In this document: positions 34,148 to 42,823 of the stretch, piece after piece
Layout: every line of letters starts with the position of its first letter
Position numbering within the stretch: position 1 is the stretch's first letter
Assembly: GCF_034366625.1 (NCBI RefSeq)
Contig: NZ_JAXMIH010000005.1
Coordinates: 248,001 to 312,000 of the forward strand
Direction of reading: 5' to 3'
Source of the DNA: Prosthecobacter sp.
GTDB taxonomy: Bacteria; Verrucomicrobiota; Verrucomicrobiia; Verrucomicrobiales; Verrucomicrobiaceae
Length of the DNA: 64,000 nucleotides
Position numbers and translations under genes: made by a program
The notes under the pieces: generated by a model
Seen by the model: the letters and a program-made list of their open reading frames with translations, nothing else
The model's database searches: none
Told to the model about the DNA's origin: nothing

Positions 34148-35467
34148 ATGAACACCTCTCGTCGCAAATTTCTCCGTGGCACCGGCATCGCGCTTGGTTT
34201 GCCTTGGTTAGAATCCATCTGCTCGTTCGGAGCCGAATCGTTGAAGACCAACACTGCGCCGCGTCGGCTCGCGGTGTGCTTCACGGGCAATGGCGTGAAT
34301 CCGCATCATTGGGGAGCGGCGAATGGCGCGAACGGCATGGAGTTCATGAAGTCGCTCACGCCGCTTGAAGGACTCAAGCAGCAGGTGAACGTCTTCAAAG
34401 GCCTGTGGAATCCCACGACGGTGGAAGGCGAAGGCGGCCATTATCCGAAGATGAACGTGCTCTGCGGCCTGAAGGTGAAAAAGACCACCACCGATGTCGA
34501 GGTCGGCACCACGATGGATCAGCTCATCGCGGCACATACCGGCAAATTCACGCCCGTGCCCAGCGTCGTGCTCGGCACCGAGCGCCCAAGCTACAGCACC
34601 GACTCCGGTTTCACGTCGATCTACTCCGCCTACATCTCCTGGAGCACGCCGACGACGCCAGCGCCGAAGGAAATCTTCCCGCAGCAAGCCTTTGACCAGC
34701 TTTTCGACGACGGCAGCCGCCGCAAACGCGACAAGAGCATCCTCGATCTCGTGCTTGATGACGCGAACGGCCTCAAACCCAAGCTCAGCCAGCGCGACAA
34801 GCAGAAGCTCGACGAATACCTCACCTCCGTCCGAGAGATCGAGCAGCGCGTCGAGCTTGCCGAAAAAATTAGTCAGGCTGAAACCAACGGCACCGGCTGG
34901 CAGCCCACCGTGAAAGTGCCCACGCTCAAACGCCCCGGCCCCGGCATCCCCGCCAGCAGCGAGGAGCACCTCCGCCTCATGTTCGACATCATGGTGCTCG
35001 CTTTCCAGATGGATCGCACCCGAGTCGCCACGTTCATGATGAACAACGACCTATCCAACATGCGATTCCCCAGCCTCGACGGCATCAGCGGCGGCATCCA
35101 TGAGCTGTCGCATCACGCCAATGACGAGCATCGCCTCGACATGTATCAGCGCGTAAACCAGCATCAGGTGAAGCTCTGGGGCGAGGCCCTCGCCAAAATG
35201 CAGGCCACCAATGAAGGTGAGCGCACCCTGCTCGAAAACAGCATGATCATGCTCACCAGCAGCCTCTTCGACGGCAACGCGCACGATTCACGCCAGCTCC
35301 CCGTCGTCCTCGCCGGCGGCGGTGGCGGCACGATTCAAGGTGGTCGCTTCCACGATCACAGTGCCGATCCAAATCGTAAACTCTGCCGCCTCCACATCGC
35401 GTTGATGGACCGCATGGGCGTGAAGACGAGCCACTTCGGCGATGCGGAAAACGCGCTGGCGATTTAG
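34148..35467 (+). CDS. DUF1552 protein, Tat-exported
   Basis: The 439-residue protein has a Tat signal (TSRRKFLRGTGIALGLPWLE) and the DUF1552 pattern: RRLAVCFTGNGVNPHHW, GHYPKMNVLCG, SIYSAYISWS and REIEQRVELAEK, then FMMNNDLSNMRFPSL near the C-terminus. DUF1552 genes generally lie directly next to DUF1592-type cytochrome genes. The biochemical role is unknown; a fold related to DUF1501 is usually assumed. It is transcribed in the same direction as the cytochrome gene. Confidence 0.92.
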   Translation: MNTSRRKFLRGTGIALGLPWLESICSFGAESLKTNTAPRRLAVCFTGNGVNPHHWGAANGANGMEFMKSLTPLEGLKQQVNVFKGLWNPTTVEGEGGHYPKMNVLCGLKVKKTTTDVEVGTTMDQLIAAHTGKFTPVPSVVLGTERPSYSTDSGFTSIYSAYISWSTPTTPAPKEIFPQQAFDQLFDDGSRRKRDKSILDLVLDDANGLKPKLSQRDKQKLDEYLTSVREIEQRVELAEKISQAETNGTGWQPTVKVPTLKRPGPGIPASSEEHLRLMFDIMVLAFQMDRTRVATFMMNNDLSNMRFPSLDGISGGIHELSHHANDEHRLDMYQRVNQHQVKLWGEALAKMQATNEGERTLLENSMIMLTSSLFDGNAHDSRQLPVVLAGGGGGTIQGGRFHDHSADPNRKLCRLHIALMDRMGVKTSHFGDAENALAI

Positions 35468-35504
35468 TCCGTGAGGTGATGCAAACTGGCACCGTAGAGG
35501 TGTC

Positions 35505-36512
35505 ATGGTCATCACCTCCCTAGATCTCGACAAGCCCGGAAAGCAGCAGGGCTTTCTGCAAGTGCCCTATTCTCACAACCTCGGCGGTTGGGCGAATGTG
35601 ATGATCCCCATCACCATCGTCGCACGCGGAAAGGGCCCAACAGTGCTCGTGCTCGGTGGCAATCATGGCGATGAGTATCAGGGCCAGATCGCCATCATGA
35701 AGCTCGCGCGCGAGTTGACGCCCGAGAAGGTCGCGGGCCGCATCATTCTCATTCCATCGCTGAACTTGCCTGCGGCCAAAGCTGCGACGCGATTGTCACC
35801 ACTCGACGGCATGAACATGAACCGCGCCTTCCCCGGCGATGCGGAAGGCCCGGTCACCAGCCAGATCGCGCACTATCTGCGCACGGTGCTGTTTCCGATC
35901 AGCGATGTCGTCATCGACATCCACAGCGGTGGCCGCAGCATGGAGTTCGTGCCGTGTTCGCACATGCATCTGGTGCCGGATCGTGAACAACGGGCGAAGA
36001 TGTTTGCCGCCATGCTCGCCTGGGGCACGGAGTTCTGTTTCATCTACGCCGACATCGCCGGATCCGGCCTGTTGCCTGTTGAAGCGGAGAATCAGGGCAA
36101 GCTCGTCGTCACCACCGAACTCGGCGGTGGCGAATGCGTTCCCGCCAGCGTGCATCGCATCGCGCAAAGTGGATTGAAGAACGTGCTCGTTCATGTCGGC
36201 GCGCTCAAAGGTCGTGAACAGCCGCGAAAAGTACCTGCAATCATCACCCAGGCCACGAATCGCGAAGACTACATCCTCGCGCCAGAGTCCGGCATTTTTG
36301 AAGTCACGGTCGATCTCGGTGCGAAGGTCAAAAAAGGCCAAACCGTCGGCTACATACATCATCTGGAGCGTCCTGATCGAGCGCCGGAGGAAATCATCGC
36401 ACAGAGCGCCGGTTATCTCATCACCATGCGAGCCCCATGCCTCACGCAGCAGGGCGATTGCGTCGCTGTGATCGCCAGACAAGTCAGTGAGCGCGAGGTT
36501 ATACACGCATGA
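35505..36512 (+). CDS. Succinylglutamate desuccinylase/aspartoacylase family deacylase (DoeB-like)
   Basis: The 335-residue zinc hydrolase has the metal and substrate motifs of the M14-type aspartoacylase family: GGNHGDE (His54, Glu57), NMNRAFPG (Arg107), DIHSGG (His140) and TTELGGG. Closest in style are N-alpha-acetyl-diaminobutyrate deacetylases (DoeB) of ectoine breakdown and related N-acyl amino acid deacylases. No other ectoine genes (doeA, doeC, doeD) lie nearby, so the substrate is uncertain. There is no signal peptide. Its stop overlaps the MFS gene start (ATGA), suggesting uptake plus deacylation of one compound. Confidence 0.85.
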   Translation: MVITSLDLDKPGKQQGFLQVPYSHNLGGWANVMIPITIVARGKGPTVLVLGGNHGDEYQGQIAIMKLARELTPEKVAGRIILIPSLNLPAAKAATRLSPLDGMNMNRAFPGDAEGPVTSQIAHYLRTVLFPISDVVIDIHSGGRSMEFVPCSHMHLVPDREQRAKMFAAMLAWGTEFCFIYADIAGSGLLPVEAENQGKLVVTTELGGGECVPASVHRIAQSGLKNVLVHVGALKGREQPRKVPAIITQATNREDYILAPESGIFEVTVDLGAKVKKGQTVGYIHHLERPDRAPEEIIAQSAGYLITMRAPCLTQQGDCVAVIARQVSEREVIHA

Positions 36513-37738
36513 GCAAAGCGAAATCAGCCGGCGCGCTCGTCGCTTTCATGTGGTTCGCGTATTTCCTGAACTACTGCGACCGCCAGGCGGTGTTCTCGAT
36601 GTTCCCGTCGTTGAAAGCCGATCTCGGCATGACGGACAAGCAACTCGGCCTCACGGGCGCGATATTCCTCTGGGTCTATGCCTTTGGCTGTCCCATCGCC
36701 GGTCAGCTCGCGGATCGTTTTTCAAAACGTCTGCTTGTCGTGCTCAGTCTCATCGTGTGGAGCCTCGTCACCGTCGCCACCGGCTTCGCAGGTTCTGCTT
36801 TCATGCTGCTTGGCCTGCGGGCGGCCATGGGCATCTCGGAGTCGCTCTTCATGCCTACGGCCATCGCCTTGACCGCAAATGCGCATCCGCCCGAGCTGCG
36901 CTCGCGGGCCATTGCCGTGCTCACCACCGCGCAAATCGCGGGTACCGTGGCGGGCAGTTGGTTCGGCGGCTGGATGGCGGATCGCGGCCAATGGCGCGGC
37001 GCGTTCTTTGTGCTCGGTGCAGTCGGCTTGCTCTACGCGCTGCCGTATTTTGCCTTCCTGCGCGGCGTGAATGAAAACCCCACCGCTGAGACCGTCACGC
37101 CTTCCAAATCGCTCGCCTTCCCGATCCTGCTGCGCGTGCGCTCCTTCCTGCTGCTGTGCGTCGTGTTTCCCATCTTCGTCTTCGGCCTGTGGCTGCTCTA
37201 CGGCTGGTTGCCCACCTTTCTCAAAGAGAAGTTCGCGCTCAATCAAGCCGACGCTGCCTTCAACGCCACGATCTTCCTTCAATTGACGACCGCCATCGGC
37301 CTGCTCGGCGGCGGCGTGCTCGCGGACAAGCTCTATCGCCGCACCAAGGCCTCGCGGCTCTGGCTCATGACCGCGAGCCTCATCCTTTGCGCGCCCTGCC
37401 TGCATTTCCTTGGCAGTAGCGACACACTCGCCGTCACACGCATCGCCGCTGCGTCCTTCGGCCTCTTCAGCGGTCTCCTCATGGGCAACATCTTCCCCGC
37501 CGCCTTCGAAGTCGTGCCCGCCGACACCCGCGCCTCCGCCGTTGGCATTCTCAATTTCTGCGGTGCGATCATGTCTGGCTTCGCGACTTTGTTTGGTGGC
37601 ATGTGGAAACAGTCGCTCGGCATTGACCGCCTGCTCTCCATCACGGCACTGGCTTATCTCGCTGCGGGCATCGCGTTGGTCGTTGGCATCAAGACGCTGT
37701 TTCCGCGTGACCTCGTTCAAACTCAGATCTCATCATGA
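36509..37738 (+). CDS. MFS transporter, anion:cation symporter-like
   Basis: The 409-residue protein has twelve membrane segments. The first (FMWFAYFLNYCDRQAVF) and the cytoplasmic motif GQLADRFSKR match organic-anion and sugar-acid MFS porters (hexuronate/phthalate type). Both ends overlap neighbours by 4 bases: the deacylase upstream and the metallo-beta-lactamase/esterase gene downstream. It therefore probably imports what these enzymes act on. Confidence 0.87.
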   Translation: MSKAKSAGALVAFMWFAYFLNYCDRQAVFSMFPSLKADLGMTDKQLGLTGAIFLWVYAFGCPIAGQLADRFSKRLLVVLSLIVWSLVTVATGFAGSAFMLLGLRAAMGISESLFMPTAIALTANAHPPELRSRAIAVLTTAQIAGTVAGSWFGGWMADRGQWRGAFFVLGAVGLLYALPYFAFLRGVNENPTAETVTPSKSLAFPILLRVRSFLLLCVVFPIFVFGLWLLYGWLPTFLKEKFALNQADAAFNATIFLQLTTAIGLLGGGVLADKLYRRTKASRLWLMTASLILCAPCLHFLGSSDTLAVTRIAAASFGLFSGLLMGNIFPAAFEVVPADTRASAVGILNFCGAIMSGFATLFGGMWKQSLGIDRLLSITALAYLAAGIALVVGIKTLFPRDLVQTQISS

Positions 37739-39546
37739 ATTTCAAAACCATCCTCGTTACCGCGCTCGCTGTCGCATCATTCAGTGGTGCCAGCCATGCC
37801 GCTGATCGCACCTTCAGCTTCACCGTTCTCGAAATCCCCGACATCCAGCGCGGTGCCGGCCTCGCCATCGTGATGCGCACGCCTTCAGGCAAGACTTGGC
37901 TTTACGACACTGGGACAGCGCATCCCGAGCGGCTTTCGTCCGATGGCTGGCTGGCGAAGTTCAATGCGGGGCGCGATGTCGTCGCACCGTTGCTGAAGAA
38001 ACTGGGCGTCACCAGCATCGACGGCATCTTCATCAGCCATGCGCACTACGATCACTTCGGCGGCCTGCTATGGCTGAAGGAGAACTTCGAAATCAAGAAG
38101 CTCATCGACTGCGGCTACGTTTTCCAAAGTGACAACGAGGATGACTACCGCGGCACGAACAAGGAAGAACTCGATCACTACAGCCGCGTGCGCGACGAGT
38201 TCAAAGCGCGTGGAGCGCACATCACCGCCACGGCGGGCGAGACGCTGAATCTCGATCCTGATTTGAAGATCGAAGTCATCGCACCGCCGAAGAGCTACTT
38301 CAAAGACCCGCAGATCACCACGCGACCGAAGAACGATACGCCCTCGCACTTCCTCGTGAACGCGAACTCGCTCGCGCTACGCATTCAGTTCGGCGACATC
38401 GTTTTCCTGCTGCCCGGCGACATCCAGACCGAGGACATCGAGGCGAGCCTTATGCCCTTCGTCGATAAGACCAAGCTCAAGTGCCACATCCTCGTTGCTC
38501 CCGGTCACGGCATTCATCCGATCCCGAAAGCCTTCGGCGAGGCCGTGCGGCCCGAGGTGTCCATCGCCAGCGTCTTCCCGCGCTACGCCAAAGGCATCCG
38601 CTCCACCGCCACGCTGAAGGCTTTCGGTGCCAAAACCTTCGTCACCGGCCTGCACGGCAATGTGCAAGTCGTCACCGATGGCAAAACTTGCCAAGTCAGC
38701 TCCGAACGTGATGACACCAACAAGCCCTCCGTTACTCATCGCGTCCCGCTTTGGCCCGGCCTAGCACCGATTGGCGAAGGCAAGATGGAGGAATGCACCA
38801 AGGAACTCGAAGTCTTCCTTCCACCTGCCGACAAGGCGAACGGCGCTGCCATCGTGCTCTGTCCTGGCGGCGGTTACATCCGCCACGTCACGGAGCGAGA
38901 AGGCTATCCTATCGCGCAATGGCTCAACGAGCACGGCATCGCCTGCGTCATCCTCGAGTATCGCCTGCCAGAGCTGCGCCATCAGGTGCCGCTGCTCGAT
39001 GCCCAACGCGCCATCCGCCTCACTCGCGCCAATGCCGCTGCGTGGAAGGTCAATCCGCAGCGCATCGGCATCCTCGGCTTCTCCGCTGGTGGTCACGTCG
39101 CCTCGACTGCGCTCACGCATTTCAATGCGGGGGATCCTGCCTCCACCGATCCCATCGAGCGCCTGAGCTGCCGTCCCGACTTCGGCTGGCTCGTCTATCC
39201 CGTCGTCACGATGGGCGAGTTCACGCACACCGGCTCCAAAGAGAAACTCATCGGCTCCAACGCTACACCGGACCTCGTGAGCCTCTATTCGAACGAAACT
39301 CAAGTCACCGCCAACACACCGCCCACCTTCCTCGCCCACGCCATCGACGACAAACCGGTGCCGCCCGAGAACAGCCGCCAGTTCGTCGTCGCGATGAAAG
39401 CACACAATGTCCCCGTCGAACTCCTTGAACTCCCCAGCGGCGGACATGGCTTCAACGGCTGCAAAGGCCCGCTCTGGGAGCAATGGAAAGCCGCTGCGCT
39501 CAAGTGGATGGCCGCGCAGAAACTCATCCCTCCAAGCACCTTGTGA
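37735..39546 (+). CDS. Secreted fusion of metallo-beta-lactamase-fold hydrolase and alpha/beta esterase
   Basis: The 603-residue protein has a Sec signal peptide (1-23). Domain 1 (about 27-325) is a ComEC-like metallo-beta-lactamase fold with SHAHYDH (His102, His104, Asp106, His107) and LLPGDIQ as the later metal aspartate. Domain 2 (about 335-600) is an acetyl-xylan-esterase/BD-FAE-type alpha/beta hydrolase with CPGGGY (oxyanion), GFSAGG (Ser450), HAIDDKPVP (acid) and SGGHGF (His). Each domain is common alone; the covalent pairing is unusual. The esterase may deacetylate sugars; the role of the MBL domain is unknown. It starts by ATGA overlap with the MFS gene. Confidence 0.88.
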   Translation: MNFKTILVTALAVASFSGASHAADRTFSFTVLEIPDIQRGAGLAIVMRTPSGKTWLYDTGTAHPERLSSDGWLAKFNAGRDVVAPLLKKLGVTSIDGIFISHAHYDHFGGLLWLKENFEIKKLIDCGYVFQSDNEDDYRGTNKEELDHYSRVRDEFKARGAHITATAGETLNLDPDLKIEVIAPPKSYFKDPQITTRPKNDTPSHFLVNANSLALRIQFGDIVFLLPGDIQTEDIEASLMPFVDKTKLKCHILVAPGHGIHPIPKAFGEAVRPEVSIASVFPRYAKGIRSTATLKAFGAKTFVTGLHGNVQVVTDGKTCQVSSERDDTNKPSVTHRVPLWPGLAPIGEGKMEECTKELEVFLPPADKANGAAIVLCPGGGYIRHVTEREGYPIAQWLNEHGIACVILEYRLPELRHQVPLLDAQRAIRLTRANAAAWKVNPQRIGILGFSAGGHVASTALTHFNAGDPASTDPIERLSCRPDFGWLVYPVVTMGEFTHTGSKEKLIGSNATPDLVSLYSNETQVTANTPPTFLAHAIDDKPVPPENSRQFVVAMKAHNVPVELLELPSGGHGFNGCKGPLWEQWKAAALKWMAAQKLIPPSTL

Positions 39547-39565
39547 GAACCCACCTTCATCTGCC

Positions 39566-41218
39566 ATGAATCGCCGGCAGTTTCTCCAAACGAGCGCTGG
39601 TGCGGTGTTGGGCACGACGCTGCTGCACGCTGTGGAGTTGCCAGCGAACCATCGCGAAATGATGCAACGAAGGAAACGACGTATCGTCGTGCAATACGAT
39701 GCGAATGATCCCATGTGGAGTTACTGGAAGCTTCACCGGAATGCAGAGGCCAAGTTCGAGCGCTTTCGCGACGTGGTCTTTTCGCAGATGGATGTAGCAG
39801 GCAGCCAGATCGACGCCATCTGGTGGGACATCGGCGGCAGTCCATTGGGGTGTTCGTATCCGAGCAAGATCGAACCTCCGGTGGATCATCCGCTGCTGAA
39901 GCTATGGCTCAGCGAGGGTATTGACTGGGTCGAGAAACTCGTGAATGAGACGCGCCGTCGCAAGCTGGAGGTCTTCTGGAACCACCGCATCAGCGAGGTC
40001 GAATGCCTGCCCGAAGGCGGATTGTCGAAGCAGCCGCATCCACTGAAAGTAGCGCATCCCGATTGGGCAGTGCCCGCCTCGTGGTGGCCGCAGGGCATGT
40101 GGAATCTCGCCGCGCCTGGGTTGCGCGAGCACAAGTTGGCGATCCTTCGCGAACTGGCGATGCGCTACGACTTGGATGGCATTCAGATCGACTTCTCGCG
40201 GCACATACCCTGCCTTTCGGTCGGTCATCAGTGGGAACTTCGCGGGCATGTCACGGAGTTCATGCGCATGGTCCGCCTGATGTTGATGGAAGTCGCACAG
40301 CAACGCGGACGCCCGCTCCTGCTGGCCGCGAAAGTGCCGCAGACTCTCGAAGGCTGTCATGTGGACGGCTTTGACGTGAATGCCTGGGCCGATCAGCATC
40401 TCGTCGATGTGCTCACCCTCGGATCACGCTCGATGGACGTGGATGTGGAAGGCCTTCGCGCTGTCGTCGGCAACGATGTTCAGCTTCAGCCCTGCTTCGA
40501 CGATCACCACACTACCGACGGCTATCGCTACGGCTCCATCGAGTTTCTGCGAGGCATTTTCGCGAACCATTTTCAGCGCGGAGCCGACAGCGTGGCAACC
40601 TTCAATTGGTCCGTTGGCACTCCCGAAGTCTGCCGTATCGTCGGTTCAGACGTTGGCCCACCGTCGCATCAGGCGGCCTACCAACAAGTGGGCGACCCAA
40701 AGACGATGGCAGGCAAAGACAAGTTTTTCGCCATCGAACGACGCGGCGGCTATCCGTGGGCTGACGGCTTCTTCAACCGCAATGACACCGCGCCTTTGCC
40801 GAAGCAACTCGACGTGGCTGGCGAGGCCGCGAAGTTCACGCTGCATATCAGCGATGCACCACCAGCGAGTGACGTGAAGGCCAGCCTCACGCTGCGTTGC
40901 ATCCTCTTCCAAGCCCACGAGGCCGATGCGTTCGAGATTCGATTCAACGGCACGCCACTGTCCATCACCACGCGCGATTCTGAATGGAAGGACGCGCAGA
41001 TATTCTCACCGAAACCCCAGTCCACCTCTGGCGGCAAAGGCGACTACAAAATCAATCCTCAGCAACGCCTGCTGCGGCTCGACAGCCTCGTGCCGCGCGA
41101 GGCCTGGAAGCTCGGCAGAAACGAAGTGGAGGTTCGCATCGCATCCCGCGCACCCTCCGTGAATTCAGCCGTGCAAATCGAAAAGGTGGAGGCGCACATG
41201 AAGTATGTGCAGGATTGA
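39566..41218 (+). CDS. Tat-exported glycosyl-hydrolase-like TIM-barrel protein
   Basis: The ATG at 39566 gives 550 residues with a Tat signal (MNRRQFLQTSAGAVLG). Residues about 40-400 look like a TIM-barrel similar to the GHL10/alpha-amylase-like superfamily: SQIDAIWWDIGGSPLG, KLEVFWNHRISEV, YDLDGIQIDFSRH, LLLAAKVPQTLEG and DVLTLGSRSMDVDV. The aspartate in IQIDFSRH is a candidate catalytic residue. A beta domain (about 430-550) follows. The substrate is unknown. It lies between the esterase fusion and a sodium symporter, in keeping with carbohydrate use. The frame is open from 39407, but that part overlaps the preceding gene. Confidence 0.75.
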   Translation: MNRRQFLQTSAGAVLGTTLLHAVELPANHREMMQRRKRRIVVQYDANDPMWSYWKLHRNAEAKFERFRDVVFSQMDVAGSQIDAIWWDIGGSPLGCSYPSKIEPPVDHPLLKLWLSEGIDWVEKLVNETRRRKLEVFWNHRISEVECLPEGGLSKQPHPLKVAHPDWAVPASWWPQGMWNLAAPGLREHKLAILRELAMRYDLDGIQIDFSRHIPCLSVGHQWELRGHVTEFMRMVRLMLMEVAQQRGRPLLLAAKVPQTLEGCHVDGFDVNAWADQHLVDVLTLGSRSMDVDVEGLRAVVGNDVQLQPCFDDHHTTDGYRYGSIEFLRGIFANHFQRGADSVATFNWSVGTPEVCRIVGSDVGPPSHQAAYQQVGDPKTMAGKDKFFAIERRGGYPWADGFFNRNDTAPLPKQLDVAGEAAKFTLHISDAPPASDVKASLTLRCILFQAHEADAFEIRFNGTPLSITTRDSEWKDAQIFSPKPQSTSGGKGDYKINPQQRLLRLDSLVPREAWKLGRNEVEVRIASRAPSVNSAVQIEKVEAHMKYVQD

Positions 41219-41261
41219 TATGACCGACTTAAAACTCACCGTGATGACTCGACCAACAACC

Positions 41262-41269
41262 AGAAGGAG
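41262..41269 (+). promoter_or_regulatory. Strong ribosome binding site of the symporter gene
   Basis: AGAAGGAG lies 9 bases before the ATG at 41279. It is one of the few clear Shine-Dalgarno sites in the window. Confidence 0.75.
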
Positions 41270-41278
41270 CCCGGCTGA

Positions 41279-42790
41279 ATGAGAATCTTGGACTGGCTCG
41301 TCATCATCACATACGCCGTCGGCATGCTGGCCATCGGGCAGTATTATGCGCGGCGGAACAAGACGACCGATGACTACATGCTGGGTGGCCGGCGCATGAG
41401 TCCGTTTGCGGTGGGGCTGTCGTTGTTTGCCACGCTGACCAGCGCGCTGTCCTACCTCGCGGTGCCTGGAGAGATGATCAAACACGGGCCAATGCAGCTC
41501 GTGCAGTATGCGGCATTTCCGCTGATCGGCATCGTCGTTGGCTGGGGACTCATTCCGTTCATCATGCGACAACGGGCCAGCAGTGCGTATGAGATGCTGG
41601 AGCAACGTTTCGGCATCAGCGTGCGACTGGTGGGCGCGACGATGTTTCTGACGATGCGCCTGGCCTGGATGGCGGCGATCCTGTATGCGACTTCCGACAA
41701 AGTTCTGGCACCGATGCTGGGCCTGGGTCCGCAGGCAACCGTGCTCGCCAGCGTGGTGATGTGCGTCATCACGCTCATCTACACGGCGGAAGGCGGCTTG
41801 CGTGCGGTAGTTCTCACCGATGCGGTGCAATCCCTGATCATGCTCGGTGGTGCGGCTGCGGTGATCGTGCTTGTCACGGTTGATCTCGGCGGTGTTTCAG
41901 CCTGGTGGCCGCATCAATGGGCCGCGCACTGGGATGCGCCGCGCTTCGGCTTTGATGCCACCACACGCATCACCTTTCTCGGCATGATCATGTCCGCCTT
42001 CGGCTGGTATGTCTGCACCTTTGGCTCGGACCAGATGGCGATTCAGCGCTGGCTCTCCACACGCGACACAAGCGCCGCCCGCCGGTCGCTCTTCACCACG
42101 CTGGTCTCGGAAGCCTTGGTCGGTATCTTGCTGGGATTGGTCGGTCTCTCATTGGTGGGCTATTTCACCAAGCATCCTGAGCTGTTCACCGAATCCGCAA
42201 GCCTCGTCACTGGAGCGGACCGGTTGTTCCCGCGCTTCGTCATGGTGGGCCTGCCCGCTGGCATGACGGGCGTGATCATCGCCGCCGTGCTCGCCGCCGC
42301 CATGTCCAGCCTGTCGTCCGGCATGAATTCATCGTCCTTGGTGATCACGGAGGACTTCATCGTGCGCTTCCGCAAATCGCCGCTGGCCGATGCCAGCCGC
42401 ATGAAACTCGCTCGTTGGATTTCCGCTGGCATCGGCATTGCGGTGATCCTCATCAGTCTCTTGGTGAGCCGGATTGAAGGGAACCTCCTCGATGTCTGCT
42501 TCCGCGCGGTGAATCTGCTGACCGCGCCGTTGTTCGTGCTGTTTTTCATGGCGATGTTTGTGCGATGGGCGACGACGTTTGGCGCGCTTGTGGCCGCACT
42601 GGCCAGCGTCGCCACCGCGGTGTGCATCGCCTATTCCGCATCGTTCGGGCTGCCTCCCATCAGCATCATGTGGATCATGCCAGGCTCGTTTGCGGCTGGC
42701 GTGGTGAGCGGGAGTCTCGCCAGCCTGCTGCCCGTCGGTTTGCCTTCAAAGAGCACCGCCCGTGGGAAGCCATCGAACACGGAAGAATAA
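41279..42790 (+). CDS. Sodium:solute symporter (SSS family)
   Basis: The 503-residue protein has about thirteen membrane segments. Typical features are the N-terminal DDYMLGGRRMSPFAVGLSL, the sodium-site region SALSYLAVPGE, and AAMSSLSSGMNSSSLVITED, close to the SSS signature of helix 8. It imports sugars, sialic acid or organic acids with sodium. It follows the glycosidase-like gene and precedes a secreted LamG/propeller protein and a sialidase-like protein, so it probably takes up products of the exported enzymes. Confidence 0.93.
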   Translation: MRILDWLVIITYAVGMLAIGQYYARRNKTTDDYMLGGRRMSPFAVGLSLFATLTSALSYLAVPGEMIKHGPMQLVQYAAFPLIGIVVGWGLIPFIMRQRASSAYEMLEQRFGISVRLVGATMFLTMRLAWMAAILYATSDKVLAPMLGLGPQATVLASVVMCVITLIYTAEGGLRAVVLTDAVQSLIMLGGAAAVIVLVTVDLGGVSAWWPHQWAAHWDAPRFGFDATTRITFLGMIMSAFGWYVCTFGSDQMAIQRWLSTRDTSAARRSLFTTLVSEALVGILLGLVGLSLVGYFTKHPELFTESASLVTGADRLFPRFVMVGLPAGMTGVIIAAVLAAAMSSLSSGMNSSSLVITEDFIVRFRKSPLADASRMKLARWISAGIGIAVILISLLVSRIEGNLLDVCFRAVNLLTAPLFVLFFMAMFVRWATTFGALVAALASVATAVCIAYSASFGLPPISIMWIMPGSFAAGVVSGSLASLLPVGLPSKSTARGKPSNTEE

Positions 42791-42823
42791 GCGACAGGAA
42801 AACACCCGCATATATGAGCCGCC

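Noticed and set aside
35505..36512. Ectoine degradation gene doeB
   Set aside because: Motifs are compatible, but no other ectoine genes are nearby; kept as DoeB-like deacylase only.
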